Shown here piece by piece: positions 11,415 to 20,291 of a stretch of DNA of 64,000 nt. A program made the position numbers and the translations under genes. The notes under the pieces were generated by a model that was not told the DNA's origin, made no database searches, and worked only from the letters and a program-made list of their open reading frames with translations. Within the stretch, counting starts at the first letter, position 1. Every line of letters starts with the position of its first letter. The DNA comes from Haliotis asinina (taxonomy: Eukaryota; Mollusca; Gastropoda; Lepetellida; Haliotidae): contig NC_090291.1 of NCBI RefSeq assembly GCF_037392515.1, positions 33,050,501 through 33,114,500 of the forward strand, written 5' to 3'.

Positions 11415-14400
11415 TTGTCATCATCTTTCTTAAACTGCGACTGTGTTAAAAACATTTCGTCTTCGCTCTGGTTTGCCATGGTTAGCAATGAGCGGATTCA
11501 AGTAACCACGTGGTATATAACTGACTCACTCACAAAAAACACGTGCACTGCGTGAAAATCCCGTGCGTTTTCTAACTTGTGCATTAGAGTTGCGACATTG
11601 CTGTCATTCCGAATGTTCGCGGTATAGTGAGGTCCTAATTCCTTATAACGCAATATTTAAAATGACGGTTTATAAGCAAGAGAAAAAACTTCTCCTCAGT
11701 TTTGGTAGAGAATGTAAACCTTCGGGGGTCGGGAAATCCCTCGGGGCTACGCCCCTCGGGATTTCCCTACCCCTCAGGTTTACATTCTCTACCAAAACTT
11801 CGGAGGCGTTTTTTCTCCTATACATAACCCCAATAGGTTGCTAAGGACCTCTTTTATCCTGAATCCTGACGCACCCATAAAGATCCTCGGTACAACTGGC
11901 CTTCAGGAACCCATGTTTGTCGTAAGAGGCGACTAACGGGTTTTGGTGGTCAGACTCACTGATTTGGTTGACACATGTCATCGTATCCCACTGGCATAGA
12001 TAGATGCTCTTGCTGTTGAAAACCAGTCTCAGATCTGTCAATCTTGTCTTTCAAATCCCAGTCTGTGCGTCCTGCTGGGGAATGAGTTCTACAAGCTCAT
12101 TGGCTGACCGCATCAATATACTCAGGAAGGGGGCTTGGCCATCAGCTTATCTCTCTGTCCAGAACGTGATTGACTGTGGAGGGGCGGGATCATGTGAAGG
12201 AGGCGGGGACTTGGCGGTGTACAGATACGCCCACAGAGAAGGCATTCCCGATGAAACGTGCAACAACTTCCAAGCCAAAGATCAGGGTAAGCATGTCCGC
12301 TTGTCTGACACAAAGATTCACTGTCAGTACGCCACAGCGTTTACACCACCTGTGAATACAAATGGCCGGTTGTCATTTTTACCAGTTTAGCAGTTCCTGC
12401 TTGAAGGGAACAGCAGATGATCTGGCCGATGAGCGTGCGTTTTATTGATACATGACAGTTAGGGTTCGCAGATATTCTTTGCATGAAAAAGGGCCCATTT
12501 GACGCCCATTATTTAACTCGTTTAAATTTCTCTGACTCCAGTACGTACGTAATGTGTCGACGTGAGATGTAGGATACAAACTGGTGGAGCGATGATGGTG
12601 AAGAATATGCTGGTAACAGTGACACTGAAGCATCCGAATGCATTTGCGTGCTTTCATACTGAACACCAAAAGAAACGCAATTTTCGAAAAAGTGAATATC
12701 TCATACAAGTGTTCATGTTTTTGTCTTCTATTTAAAAACTTGACAAAAGTTGCGTTTCTTTTGCTGCTCAATATATTTTACTGTTCATATTCCAAACGCA
12801 TCCTTACTCTGTTGGCATATCAGCGTATTACATTGACTAAGTTCAGTTTTACACTGCTTTTAGTAACATTCTAGCAATATCACTGGACACCAGAAAAGAG
12901 CTGGCAAACAGTGATACAATACTTTAATAGTACGTATTACCTTACTAATCCTGGAAGAAGAAGTTGCAGAAGATTGGGGAAGAAATAGTTTGTTTCACGC
13001 ACTCAAAAATAATTGTTCTCTGAATATTCCTAAAATAACTTGTGTGTCCCTAATATAAGTTTTCCACTGAACTGCTACGTATCGCAGCTGTTTACGTTTG
13101 AAATTATTTTGGAAATTATCCACGACTCTCAGAGTCAATTCGAATTTGAAGCGTCTGTAAAATATTATGCAAAAACTGTGCTCGAGAATAAATTTATCTT
13201 TATTCTTTAAACATTAATATGTTTTTCTGCCTTCAGAATGCAACCAGTTTAACCAGTGCGGCACATGTCATAAGGACAAATGCGAATATATTCAGAATTA
13301 CACGCGCTGGTTTGTGGGTGATTACGGTACCATCAGTGGCCGAGAAGTGTTGATGGCGGAAATATTTAAGAATGGGCCAATAAGGTGACAATTTACGTGT
13401 TACTCCTAGTATTATTACGGAAAAAGTACATACAAGCAGTTATTTTGAAGATAGTTACCATATTTGTGTTGAGATGTATCACATTTGTTGAGGTGCTTGT
13501 ACATATTTTCCCGAAATGATTGTTTCCTGTTTACAATAATAGTTTGTTTTATGATAATAGGATGGTAAGATTCTGTATGTTATATTATATTCATTTCATA
13601 TCGTTACAGTTGTTCTATCGTCACAACAAAGAAATTCCACGCTTATACAGGAGGAATCTTTAGTGAATTCAACTTAAACCCGCTGGTATGTTGAAAACGT
13701 TTCTAGTTCGTGTATTTCTGACTTGGTATTAGTCACCATAATCAAGCCATTGTTTCTTCTGGAAATATGTTTTAAATCAAGTCATCACCGTAGGAGAGCT
13801 AGTAGTTTGGAGGGCTTGTTTAACTCCTCGAATGAACACGTGCTGGGTATCGATTACCTCAGTCGTTTCAGAAAATGTGTCGACAGCGATGTTTTAACAT
13901 TGATCTGAGGGGAGAGTCCTGTAAAGAATACGTGCGTCCGTGTTTAAGGCGTCGTGTGTTTGTAAGACCTTTAATAATAACACAGCGTTTTGCAATTCTT
14001 TTCAAACTCGGTGAACGACATGTATACGTATAGGTGAAGTGCATCGCTAAGTTTGCTTTCAGTGTTTGTATTTTGTGAAGTAAATAATCATTTTGTTTTG
14101 CGCTAACTTATAAACCTGTGGTTATAACTGAAACATAACATTGTTCTTCAGCTGATGTTGGTAATTAGTGAACCTTTCTCATATTCTTTAATCGTGCAGA
14201 TCGGTGTCAGTAACCTTGAGCTGTTTGACTCAGATCATCATATCCCAGTTGATGTTCATGCTGTTGATCATGTGATTGACTGGCCCAGACTCGAATATTT
14301 ACCTACCGTCACACAGCAGTATTGTTGTTGAGTACTCCGTTAAACAACAAACCAACTCATGTTTTGTCTACATTTAATGTTTTGTTGCCCACTCCAAACA

Positions 14401-15255
14401 TAAATGGAGTGAGTGAGTGAGTTTAATTTTACGGCGCACTTAGCAATATTCCAGGTACAACGGCGGTCAGTAATAATCGAATCTGGACCAAACAATTCAG
14501 TGAACAACAGCATGAGCATCAATCTGCGCAATTTGGGAACCGATGACATGTGCCAACCAAGTCAGCAAGCCTGACCACCCGATCCCGTTAGCTTCCTCCT
14601 CAACCAGAGTCGCCATTTGTGGCAAGCATGGGTTGCTGAAGGCCTGTTCTACCCCGGACGTGTCCACTCAAAACAGGATGCACGATACACACATGTATCA
14701 TGATTCTCGTGTTATCTAAAACTACCCACTTATTTTACAGAGTAATCACATGATAGCTCTGGTGGGGTGGGGCGTGGATGAAAGTACGGGCACCGAGTAC
14801 TGGATTGGTAGGAACTCCTGGGGAGAGCCGTGGGTAAGTTCCACCCCTAACCTTCCGTTACATGTATAAGATAAGTGGAGCCAGACTATAATCCATGTTT
14901 GTCGTTAGAGCTGACTATAATGAATGAATGAGTGAGTTATGTTTTACGCCGCTTTTAGCAATATTCCATCAAAATCACGCCGGGGGACACCAGAAACTGG
15001 GCTTCACACATTGTACCCATGTGGGGAATCGAACCCGGGTTTTTTAGCGTGACGAGCGAACGCCTTAACCCCTAAGCTACCCCACCGCCCCCTGACTATA
15101 ATGAAAGGTAGTATTGGCCTGTGGTGTGATGTTGTTCCAACTGTGTGGCATCGATGATGGTCATCTTGTGCAGGATACGAGATCATACATGTAGGAAATA
15201 TTTCGGCAGGATGGGAACTTTCTTTTAACCTGAAGTAATTACGACCACACGCACG

Positions 15256-15353
<98 letters not shown>

Positions 15354-16086
15354 ATGAAAACGTAATATCTAGGTTTATTATATTGATAATAGCACCAAAA
15401 ATTTTTATGATGTAGATCAGGTCGCTCGCCACACAAACTGTTTTTAATGGAAGATGAGGAATTATCGTATCATTATTATAAATTCAGTTTTAGCAAGGTC
15501 GTGATAGATTTTAGCAATTCATTTAAGCGTAAAAACAACCTGCCATTAGTTCATCCATCACCCTCAACACTGCCATCGTCAGACTGTGCGCCATTATTAG
15601 TTGGAGTGATAAATACAAAAACATCAGCACAATCGTATTCCTTGATCATTCTAACATCATGTACTCCATACATTTTACAAAGACTGCGCATTAATCAAGG
15701 CGTTTCATTATAGTACTGTGCTCAAGTTATTTAAACTAGAGCTCAAAAGAAAGTATACAGCGTCTGACTAAACTTGAAAATGATATTGCTGGCATATATG
15801 CTAAAAGCGGCGTGAAGGTTTACTTTACCTCACTGTTACTATGGTAAAAAGTAAGTGTGCAAAAATCTTGGTCTTTAAAAAATTCCTTCAATGTTAATTG
15901 GGTGTGATGTAACTGAAATGCCGTTAAATGTGTGTGAAGCAAATGCCAAATAATTGAGCTGTCATTGTTTAATTATTCCAGGGCGAACACGGATGGTTCA
16001 GAATTGTGACGAGCACGTATCGGGATGGTCACTACAACCTTGGGGTGGAGAACCGGTGTAATTTTGGAGACGTAATACTTCCGTGA
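5632..16086 (+). CDS. CTSZ: Cathepsin Z (cathepsin X), seven exons, complete
   Basis: Papain-family (C1A) cysteine carboxypeptidase that removes single C-terminal residues in lysosomes or after secretion. Exons: 5632-5747, 6909-7027, 12062-12286, 13237-13384, 13610-13685, 14741-14833, 15982-16086. All introns are GT/AG and the phases join to 293 residues (human about 303). Signal peptide about 1-20; short propeptide with the conserved Cys26 (ACYHP), which in the family blocks the active site. The family-specific HIP mini-loop is at 75-77. Catalytic Gln78, Cys83 (ASCW), His231 ([11 protein letters not shown]) and Asn253 (GRNSWGEPW) are all present. The RGD of the human propeptide is absent, and human CGSCWAH reads CASCWGM. 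A pyrimidine-rich TTACAG at about 5616-5621 may close a 5' untranslated intron. I saw no canonical AATAAA close downstream. Confidence 0.95.
5775..5852 (+). mobile_element. SINE family 1, 3' fragment
   Basis: Only the tail portion is present (TTACAGACCGCCGCCA through TAACTCAC). It lies in intron 1 of cathepsin Z, 28 bases after the donor. Confidence 0.65.
6110..6275 (+). mobile_element. tRNA-derived SINE (family 2), full length
   Basis: tRNA-like head GGTGGGGTAGCCTAGTGG (A box) and GTGTTCGATTCCCC (B box), a middle with GTACAATGTGTAAAGCCC and CTGGTGTCCCCC, and the shared tail (AAAAGCGGCGTAAAACTTAA, then ACTCACTCACTC). Located in intron 1 of cathepsin Z. Confidence 0.8.
6424..6645 (-). mobile_element. 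SINE family 1
   Basis: Reversed full unit from the GTGAGTGGGTACGCC tail to ACCTTCATGGGTCTG. The open frames across this stretch are SINE artefacts that recur at every copy. Confidence 0.8.
6688..6815 (-). mobile_element. tRNA-derived SINE (family 2), reversed
   Basis: Reversed copy: tail, then GCCGCTTTTATCGATATTCC, then GGGAATCGAACCAGTGTGAC (B box) and GCGAACGCGTTAACCAGTAG (A box). It ends about 95 bases before cathepsin Z exon 2. Confidence 0.7.
7150..7850 (-). mobile_element. Tc1/mariner transposase relic
   Basis: On the reverse strand the frames read through recognisable Tc1 blocks: [34 protein letters not shown], and [20 protein letters not shown] followed by ADMIRRL. The blocks lie in different frames with stops between them, so the gene is dead. 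It lies just inside intron 2 of cathepsin Z. Confidence 0.75.
7921..8193 (+). mobile_element. Full-length SINE family 1 with target-site duplication
   Basis: Runs from AACCCGTGAAGG to the ACTCACTCACTCAC tail, flanked by the 13-base direct repeat TCTTGTGTCTGGC at 7908-7920 and 8194-8206. Located in intron 2 of cathepsin Z. Confidence 0.9.
8363..8524 (+). repeat. 8-bp minisatellite
   Basis: About 20 tandem copies of an octamer with three main variants (CACTGTTG, CACTGTTC, CGCTGTTC). Because 8 is not a multiple of 3, long frames stay open on both strands, but they are repeat artefacts. Confidence 0.9.
8750..8835 (+). mobile_element. SINE family 1, internally deleted
   Basis: Head piece (GATTCAGCAACCCATGCCTG) joined directly to GGTGGTCGGGCCCGCC and a tail-like GAATATTGCTAAGTGTAGCG. 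The middle of the unit is missing. Confidence 0.45.
9221..9306. repeat. Inverted repeat (hairpin), about 35-base arms
   Basis: The left arm (9221-9256, containing AAAACCTGGGAATAGGTTT) pairs with the right arm (9272-9306, containing AAAACCTATTCCCAGGTTTT) across a short AT-rich spacer. It could be a small palindromic transposon or a structured spacer. It sits just downstream of the Crypton gene. Confidence 0.8.
9394..11479 (-). CDS. Crypton-type tyrosine recombinase (KIAA1958-like), four exons
   Basis: Exons: 10786-11479, 10305-10554, 9840-10075, 9393/9394-9593; phases join to about 459 residues. The start is the ATG at 11479 (MANQSEDE). Residues about 20-50 are Ala and Asp runs from a CAT/GCA trinucleotide tract. 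The N-terminal DNA-binding part holds [20 protein letters not shown]; the catalytic domain follows with Arg in [15 protein letters not shown], His/Arg in [13 protein letters not shown], His in TG-HKS and the nucleophile Tyr in [10 protein letters not shown]. Splice sites 1-3 are canonical. The last acceptor, which the phase places at 9594-9595, reads TAT instead of TAG, so the final intron may not splice normally. Crypton recombinases integrate DNA by site-specific recombination; related host genes are domesticated copies. It lies antisense in cathepsin Z intron 2. Confidence 0.75.
9675..9730 (-). mobile_element. tRNA-like SINE head fragment
   Basis: Contains a reversed B-box-like GGGATTCGAACCCGGATC with GTTAACCATAACACATG. 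It lies in the last intron of the Crypton gene and is too short and unpaired to be a tRNA gene. Confidence 0.4.
11333..11415 (-). repeat. Trinucleotide repeat (CAT/GCA) coding Asp and Ala runs
   Basis: On the plus strand this is a CAT tract followed by a GCA tract. Read on the minus strand within exon 1 of the Crypton gene it gives an Ala run followed by an Asp run. Probably length-variable. Confidence 0.9.
11681..11816. repeat. Long near-perfect hairpin, about 65-base arms
   Basis: The left arm (11681-11747) and right arm (11751-11816) are reverse complements around a 3-base TAC loop. Paired blocks include TTTGGTAGAGAATGTAAACC with GGTTTACATTCTCTACCAAA, and AAATCCCTCGGGGC with GCCCCTCGGGATTT. 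It lies about 200 bases upstream of the Crypton start codon. Confidence 0.9.
11878..12022 (+). mobile_element. SINE family 1, truncated
   Basis: Head to middle of the SINE (ATCCTCGGTACAACTGGCC to GATGCTCTTGCTGTTGAAAA), with no tail. It ends about 40 bases before the cathepsin Z exon 3 acceptor, so the branch-point region may be SINE-derived. Confidence 0.65.
12660..12770. mobile_element. 111-bp MITE with Tc1-like inverted ends
   Basis: Left end TGAACACCAAAAGAAACGCA and reverse-complemented right end TGAGCAGCAAAAGAAACGCA match over about 25 bases. There is no coding capacity. A similar end occurs at the Tc1 relic starting near 45183. Located in cathepsin Z intron 3. Confidence 0.7.
14190..14340 (+). 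mobile_element. SINE family 1, old copy
   Basis: Recognisable blocks are GATGTTCATGCTGTTGATCA, CTGGCCCAGACTCGAATATT and a decayed tail. Located in cathepsin Z intron 5. Confidence 0.5.
14408..14668 (-). mobile_element. SINE family 1, reversed
   Basis: Starts with the reversed GAGTGAGTGAGTGAGTTTAA tail and ends at CTACCCCGGACGTG. It is followed about 80 bases later by cathepsin Z exon 6. Confidence 0.75.
14925..15091 (-). mobile_element. tRNA-derived SINE (family 2), full length
   Basis: Reversed tail (TGAATGAGTGAGTTATG), body (ACGCCGCTTTTAGCAATATT), B box (GGGGAATCGAACCCGGG) and A-box side (AACCCCTAAGCTACCCCACC). Located in cathepsin Z intron 6. Confidence 0.85.
15249..15349. repeat. (AC)n microsatellite
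   Basis: About 46 AC repeats, preceded by CGCACGCACGC. Located in cathepsin Z intron 6. Frames read through it as Cys-Val runs and are not genes. Confidence 0.98.
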
Positions 16087-16615
16087 TCCAGAATACAAAA
16101 ACCCTAATGACGTACATATTTAACTTTTACAAGAAATCGAACTAAATACTAATATATATTCCAGTGCAATCTTGTCATTCAACAACTAAATTAAGCACAT
16201 TTCCAAAGGAACTTTGTCAAAATAAGCATATTATGAGTGATAATGGTTCAGTGCCACACCAGAACTTTTGGAGGTTTCGTGGCGTAATATGAGAATTTAT
16301 GGTAATATTTGATTTCTTATTTTAAAATACAGATATGCTGTGTCGAGTTTGTGTATAAATTGTTGGTTAGGCATACCTGGTGTCCAGCAAAGGCATAAAA
16401 ATAAGTTCCAAGAACCCCAGTCTACATTAACACCTTTGGGGTTTTGTGAGTAACCGGAAGCGAACATCCTGTTTTGCCGTTGAATCAGGAAATATTGCTA
16501 TGTATAATCCTTAGTGCTGAATATATAACTAAATACTGCTGATTGTATATTATGCTGGTTTGCTTATGTAAAATTAGTCATGTGTAAAACATCGGAATGT
16601 TATCATACAACATTC
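16087..16615. other. Cathepsin Z 3' flank, no element seen
   Basis: Presumed 3' untranslated region and flank. There is no canonical AATAAA; AT-rich near-matches such as AAAATAAG occur, so the poly(A) site cannot be placed. Confidence 0.4.
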
Positions 16616-16619
16616 GCCC

Positions 16620-16850
16620 GCCGCATAAACCCGTCATCAGCAACCCATGCAACAGGTGACTATCGGGATCGAGTGGTCAGCTCGCTGACCTTGTTGACAC
16701 ATGTCATCGTATCCCAACTGTATGTCGATGTTCATAGCCTTGATCGGTGGATTATCTGGTCCAGACACAATCATTTAGGGACAATAGCTGGAATAATTCT
16801 AATTCTGAGTGCGGCGTCAAACAAAAACCCAACGAGCCAATCCTGTACAT
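16620..16850 (+). mobile_element. SINE family 1, diverged
   Basis: Contains GTTGACACATGTCATCGTAT and TTATCTGGTCCAGACACAAT in the right order and spacing, with decayed ends. Confidence 0.65.
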
Positions 16851-17033
16851 AAATCCAGCAACAGATTGACACATCTGTAGATTCTGCTTTAAAATATGTT
16901 GTTTGTCCAATCTTCAATTCAACGTTGGCAGCATTTTGTCAATCATACATCAGAACATGAGAAGTGGTTGGCACCAGACATCAAGTGGATGACATCATGA
17001 CCTTCACTCTACGTAAATGGTTCACGTTGAATT

Positions 17034-17170
17034 GAGTGAGTGAGTTTAGGTTTACATTGCACTCAACAATATTCCAGCTATATGGCGGTGGTCTGTCTGT
17101 CTGGACCAGACAATCCAGTGAGCATCGATCTGCGCAGTTGGGAACCGATGACATGTGTCAACCAAGTCAT
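17034..17170 (-). mobile_element. SINE family 1, truncated at the inverted-duplication edge
   Basis: The reversed tail and middle are intact up to ACATGTGTCAACCAAGTCAT, then the sequence changes abruptly into a copy of the PAN exon. The SINE edge therefore marks a duplication breakpoint. Confidence 0.75.
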
Positions 17171-17180
17171 CAATCCAGAA

Positions 17181-17293
17181 TTGGATTTGAGAATAAAACC
17201 CGCACCTGCCTACTCAACTGTAACAGTCGTGATACTGCTAACGTTGTTCACAGAACGGGATTCCTCTTCAGTGATATTCAACATTGGCCAAAG
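17181..17293 (+). pseudogene. PAN-exon pseudo-fragment in an inverted duplicate
   Basis: Codes a near copy of the end of the PAN exon of gene A (GFENKTRTCLL, then ANVVHRTGFLFSDIQHWPK) and keeps the donor AAAG|GTTAGT. It lacks the signal peptide and the first half of the module and lies on the opposite strand from the parent. The intron that follows continues to match the parent up to the Tc1 insertion. Confidence 0.8.
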
Positions 17294-17674
17294 GTTAGTG
17301 TTCATAGAGAGTAATTTCTTTGATTTCGGACGATCCTGTTTAAGGGTCTCATGTTGTTGATCTATTGTTACCGTACATACCAACAGGAAAACAGTAGAGA
17401 CGAAAATAACTTTTGGATTGTGTCTATCTGTGTGGAACGCCTAGTTCAAATTCTGTAGCTGTGACGCCACAAACGTTTATGAGGACAAGGAGAACAATGG
17501 TTGTATTTTGAGCTTAGTATTTACTGGTATATAATTCATATGAGTAATAGTTTCAATCATTTACCCACTGCGAGTGTTACAAGACATATCTTTGTGTCAG
17601 ATAAGTGGAACATTAAATTTGATGTTAAAAATTGAATATGATGTTTGCCGTCATTGCTAGAGCAGCTATATATA

Positions 17675-19286
17675 CATATGGAAATTAATTAAGCAACACC
17701 AAATTCAAAGACACATAAAAACTTAACAAAGTTTAACGAAGTAATTTTGATGATTGATTATTCAATTTTGATGTATTGACATACAGCATGAGCTTTTCAT
17801 GGGTTGATATGACGCGCGTGAAGCTTGCACAGCGCACGTGCATTGCTTTAACCTCAACTTTCGAAAAATGCACTTTTTCCCTGGGGTGTTTACAAGCGCA
17901 GGTTGTCGATTGCATTCGGTTTTTCATTCATTTCAATGTCATGGCACGTAGGAAATTATCAGAGGCCACTCGTTGGCAAATAATCGGCATGAGGAATGCT
18001 GGTATGTCTCTAAGACAAATCGGGACTCAAATCGGACGACATCATTCCATAATTTCAAAACTTTTGAAAAAATACCGGGCCACTAATGAAGTTAAAGACC
18101 TGCCTAGACCAGGAAGACCCAGGAAGACCACAGTCCGGGAGGACAGAGCTTTACTGAGACTTGTACGGCGCAGGTCCTTCGACTCGAGCTCTCGGTTGAG
18201 ACAGGAGTGGCTTCCAGGGAGACCCATCTCGAACAGGACTGTTCGGAATCGTCTGAAAGCTGCAGGATACCGGGCAAGGAGGCCAATCAAGCGACCCAGA
18301 CTGTCTCCAGCCCATAAGGCAGCCCGACTGGCCTGGTGTAATGACCGTTTGCACTGGAACATTGCCTCTTGGAGGAAGGTCCATTTCTCAGATGAGAGCC
18401 GGTTCTTGCTGCACATGGTGGACGGTCGTACTCGGGTCTGGAGGCAGAGGAACACAGCAATGGCTCCACGGAACATCCAGGAGACTGTGGCCTTTGGGGG
18501 AGGTTCCGTTATGGTATGGGGGTGCATTTCCATGAACTGCAAGTTGGATATCATTACTATCCGTGGCAACCTTAACGGTGTTCGTTACCAACAGGAGGTT
18601 CTTGACAGGGCTGTGGTACCTCATTTTGAGAACCATCCTCTGGCAACGAGACCCATATTTATGGACGACAATGCTAGACCTCACAGGGCGCATGCTGTAA
18701 ATGATTTTTTGCGGCAAAATGCAATTGACAGAATTCCATGGCCTGCCATGAGCCCTGACCTCAACCCCATTGAACATTTGTGGGACTTTATTGGCCGTCG
18801 TGTGAGGCAGAGAGACCCACCAGTCCATAATCTCAACGAATTGACGGCTGCCCTGCATGAGGAGTGGAACAGGATCCCCCAGAATCAGATCCGGAGACTC
18901 ATCCAAGGAATGAGGAGGCGTCTGGAATCGGTGGTGCGTGCGCAGGGAGGACACACTAGATATTGATGAAAGTCGGTGTGCAGACTCTCAGATGACTGTT
19001 CTTTCTTTCCATGTGACATTTGTGTTAATACACCTGACAACAACGTCTGTGGATGAATAGTAAATTGTGTCCATTTTTTCATGAATTTAAGACAGTTTTA
19101 AGAATTTGGATTTCGTTGCAATAAAGCAAAGTCTTGATACTTTTTCCCTTTAAGTTGTTTGTCAGAGATCGTCTGTTGAATAAAAAAGTGTCAAACTATA
19201 TCAACCCGGCATATTTTGATTGTCAGAACACTTCAAAGTTGCTCCAATAGAAAAAATTGGGGTGTTGCTTGATTAATTTCCAGGTG
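17675..19286 (+). mobile_element. Tc1/mariner transposon, apparently complete
   Basis: About 1.6 kb. The left end CATATGGAAATTAATTAAGC and reverse-complemented right end CACCTGGAAATTAATCAAGC are imperfect inverted repeats of about 28 bases, sitting in a TA-rich target. The paralogous sequence at about 32950 is uninterrupted (AGCAGCTATATATTTCTTC on the reverse strand), an empty site that defines the boundaries. The exact TA duplication is ambiguous because the target is a TA run. It contains an intact transposase frame, so it is a recent arrival. Confidence 0.92.
17941..18966 (+). CDS. Tc1-family DD34E transposase, intact
   Basis: 341 residues from MARRKLSEATRWQIIGM. The N-terminal paired-type helix-turn-helix is followed by a GRPRK AT-hook-like motif (about residue 56). 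The catalytic triad is Asp in HFSDESRF, the second Asp of MDDNARPH and Glu in PDLNPIEHLWD, with 34 residues between the second Asp and the Glu. The frame stays open 55 codons upstream, but the ATG at 17941 matches the usual start and length of this family. The transposase cuts and pastes its own element into TA targets. No stop or frameshift is visible, so the protein may still be active. Confidence 0.93.
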   Translation: MARRKLSEATRWQIIGMRNAGMSLRQIGTQIGRHHSIISKLLKKYRATNEVKDLPRPGRPRKTTVREDRALLRLVRRRSFDSSSRLRQEWLPGRPISNRTVRNRLKAAGYRARRPIKRPRLSPAHKAARLAWCNDRLHWNIASWRKVHFSDESRFLLHMVDGRTRVWRQRNTAMAPRNIQETVAFGGGSVMVWGCISMNCKLDIITIRGNLNGVRYQQEVLDRAVVPHFENHPLATRPIFMDDNARPHRAHAVNDFLRQNAIDRIPWPAMSPDLNPIEHLWDFIGRRVRQRDPPVHNLNELTAALHEEWNRIPQNQIRRLIQGMRRRLESVVRAQGGHTRY

Positions 19287-19741
19287 TATATTTCTTCTCC
19301 TGACTTGGCACATTGGACTTTCGAAAAAATGCTTTTTTTATATATTTCAGTCAAAGATGTGTATGGTGATAATATATGAATGTGACTCAAAACATGTTGT
19401 ATCCTTGGATCTATATGAGTGAGTGAGTTGATTTTTACGCCGCACTCAGGAATATTCCAGTTATATGACGGCGGTCTGTAAATAATCGAGTCTGGACCAG
19501 ACAATCCAGTGATCAACACCATAAGCATCGATCTGCGCAATTGGGAACCGATGACAGGTGTCAACCAAGTCAGCGAGCCTGACCACCCGATCCCGTTAGT
19601 CGCATCTTACGGCACGCATAGTCGCCTACTATGGCACGTATGGGTTGCTGAATGCCTATTCTACCCCGGGACCTTCACGGGTATGGGTCTATATGAGTTT
19701 CATGATGACAGTATATACTACCCATCAAAAGTTTAGACTGG
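19287..19741 (-). repeat. Inverted duplicate of 32514-32960, carrying a SINE
   Basis: Matches the reverse complement of arm A with only a few differences over about 300 bases, including the same SINE (19416-19685) at the same position and the same MITE end (TACTACCCATCAAAAGTTTA at about 19723-19740). Together with 17181-17674 it makes one inverted copy split by the Tc1 insertion. Confidence 0.88.
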
Positions 19742-19815
19742 CCAAAAGTTAGTGTTCACAGAGAGTATTTTCTTTAATTCCAGACGATCCTGTTGATCTA
19801 CTGCAAACCCGATAT
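19741..19815 (+). pseudogene. Second small PAN-exon/intron fragment
   Basis: Starts TGGCCAAAAGTTAGTGTTCA, a diverged copy of the donor region of the PAN exon followed by intron sequence (AGACGATCCTGTTGATCTAC). It lies directly after the MITE end. Confidence 0.55.
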
Positions 19816-20073
19816 TACCTCAGTAGCTTCTGAATGTGATATATAGCTTTGTTATACTTCAACTAAATTCAAATTTCTAAATTTAGTTAACTATAATACT
19901 TGATTCTCGTCACGGTATGGCTAAAATATTGTTGATGTGACGATAAATTGATTCGCTCACTCTCTCACTCACTCACTCTAAATGTCTTCAATGGATGTAT
20001 GTCTTAATATATGGATGTTTCCAGTTTATTATTAAATGTATAAAATTTAAGTCAGTGTTTTGGTAAAATAGTC

Positions 20074-20291
20074 AAGTGAGTTTAGTTTGACGCCGCACTC
20101 ATCAATATTCCAGCCATGGAGGCGGTCTGTAAATAATCGAGTCTGGGCCAGACAATCCAGATCCTTCGCAACTGGGAACCGATGAAATGTGTCAACCAAG
20201 TTAGCCAGCCTGACCACCCGATCCCGTTAGTCGCCTCTTACGACAAGCATAGTTGCTGAAGGCCTATTCTAGCCCGGGACCTTCACGGGTC
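20074..20291 (-). mobile_element. SINE family 1
   Basis: Complete reversed unit from AGTGAGTTTAGTTTGACGCC to GGGACCTTCACGGGTC. A tail-like piece of a third SINE type (TCACGGTATGGCTAAAATAT and CTCACTCACTCACTC) lies just before it at about 19910-19980. Confidence 0.8.

Noticed and set aside
15004-15436. Cys-Val repeat frames
   Set aside because: Translation of the (AC)n microsatellite.
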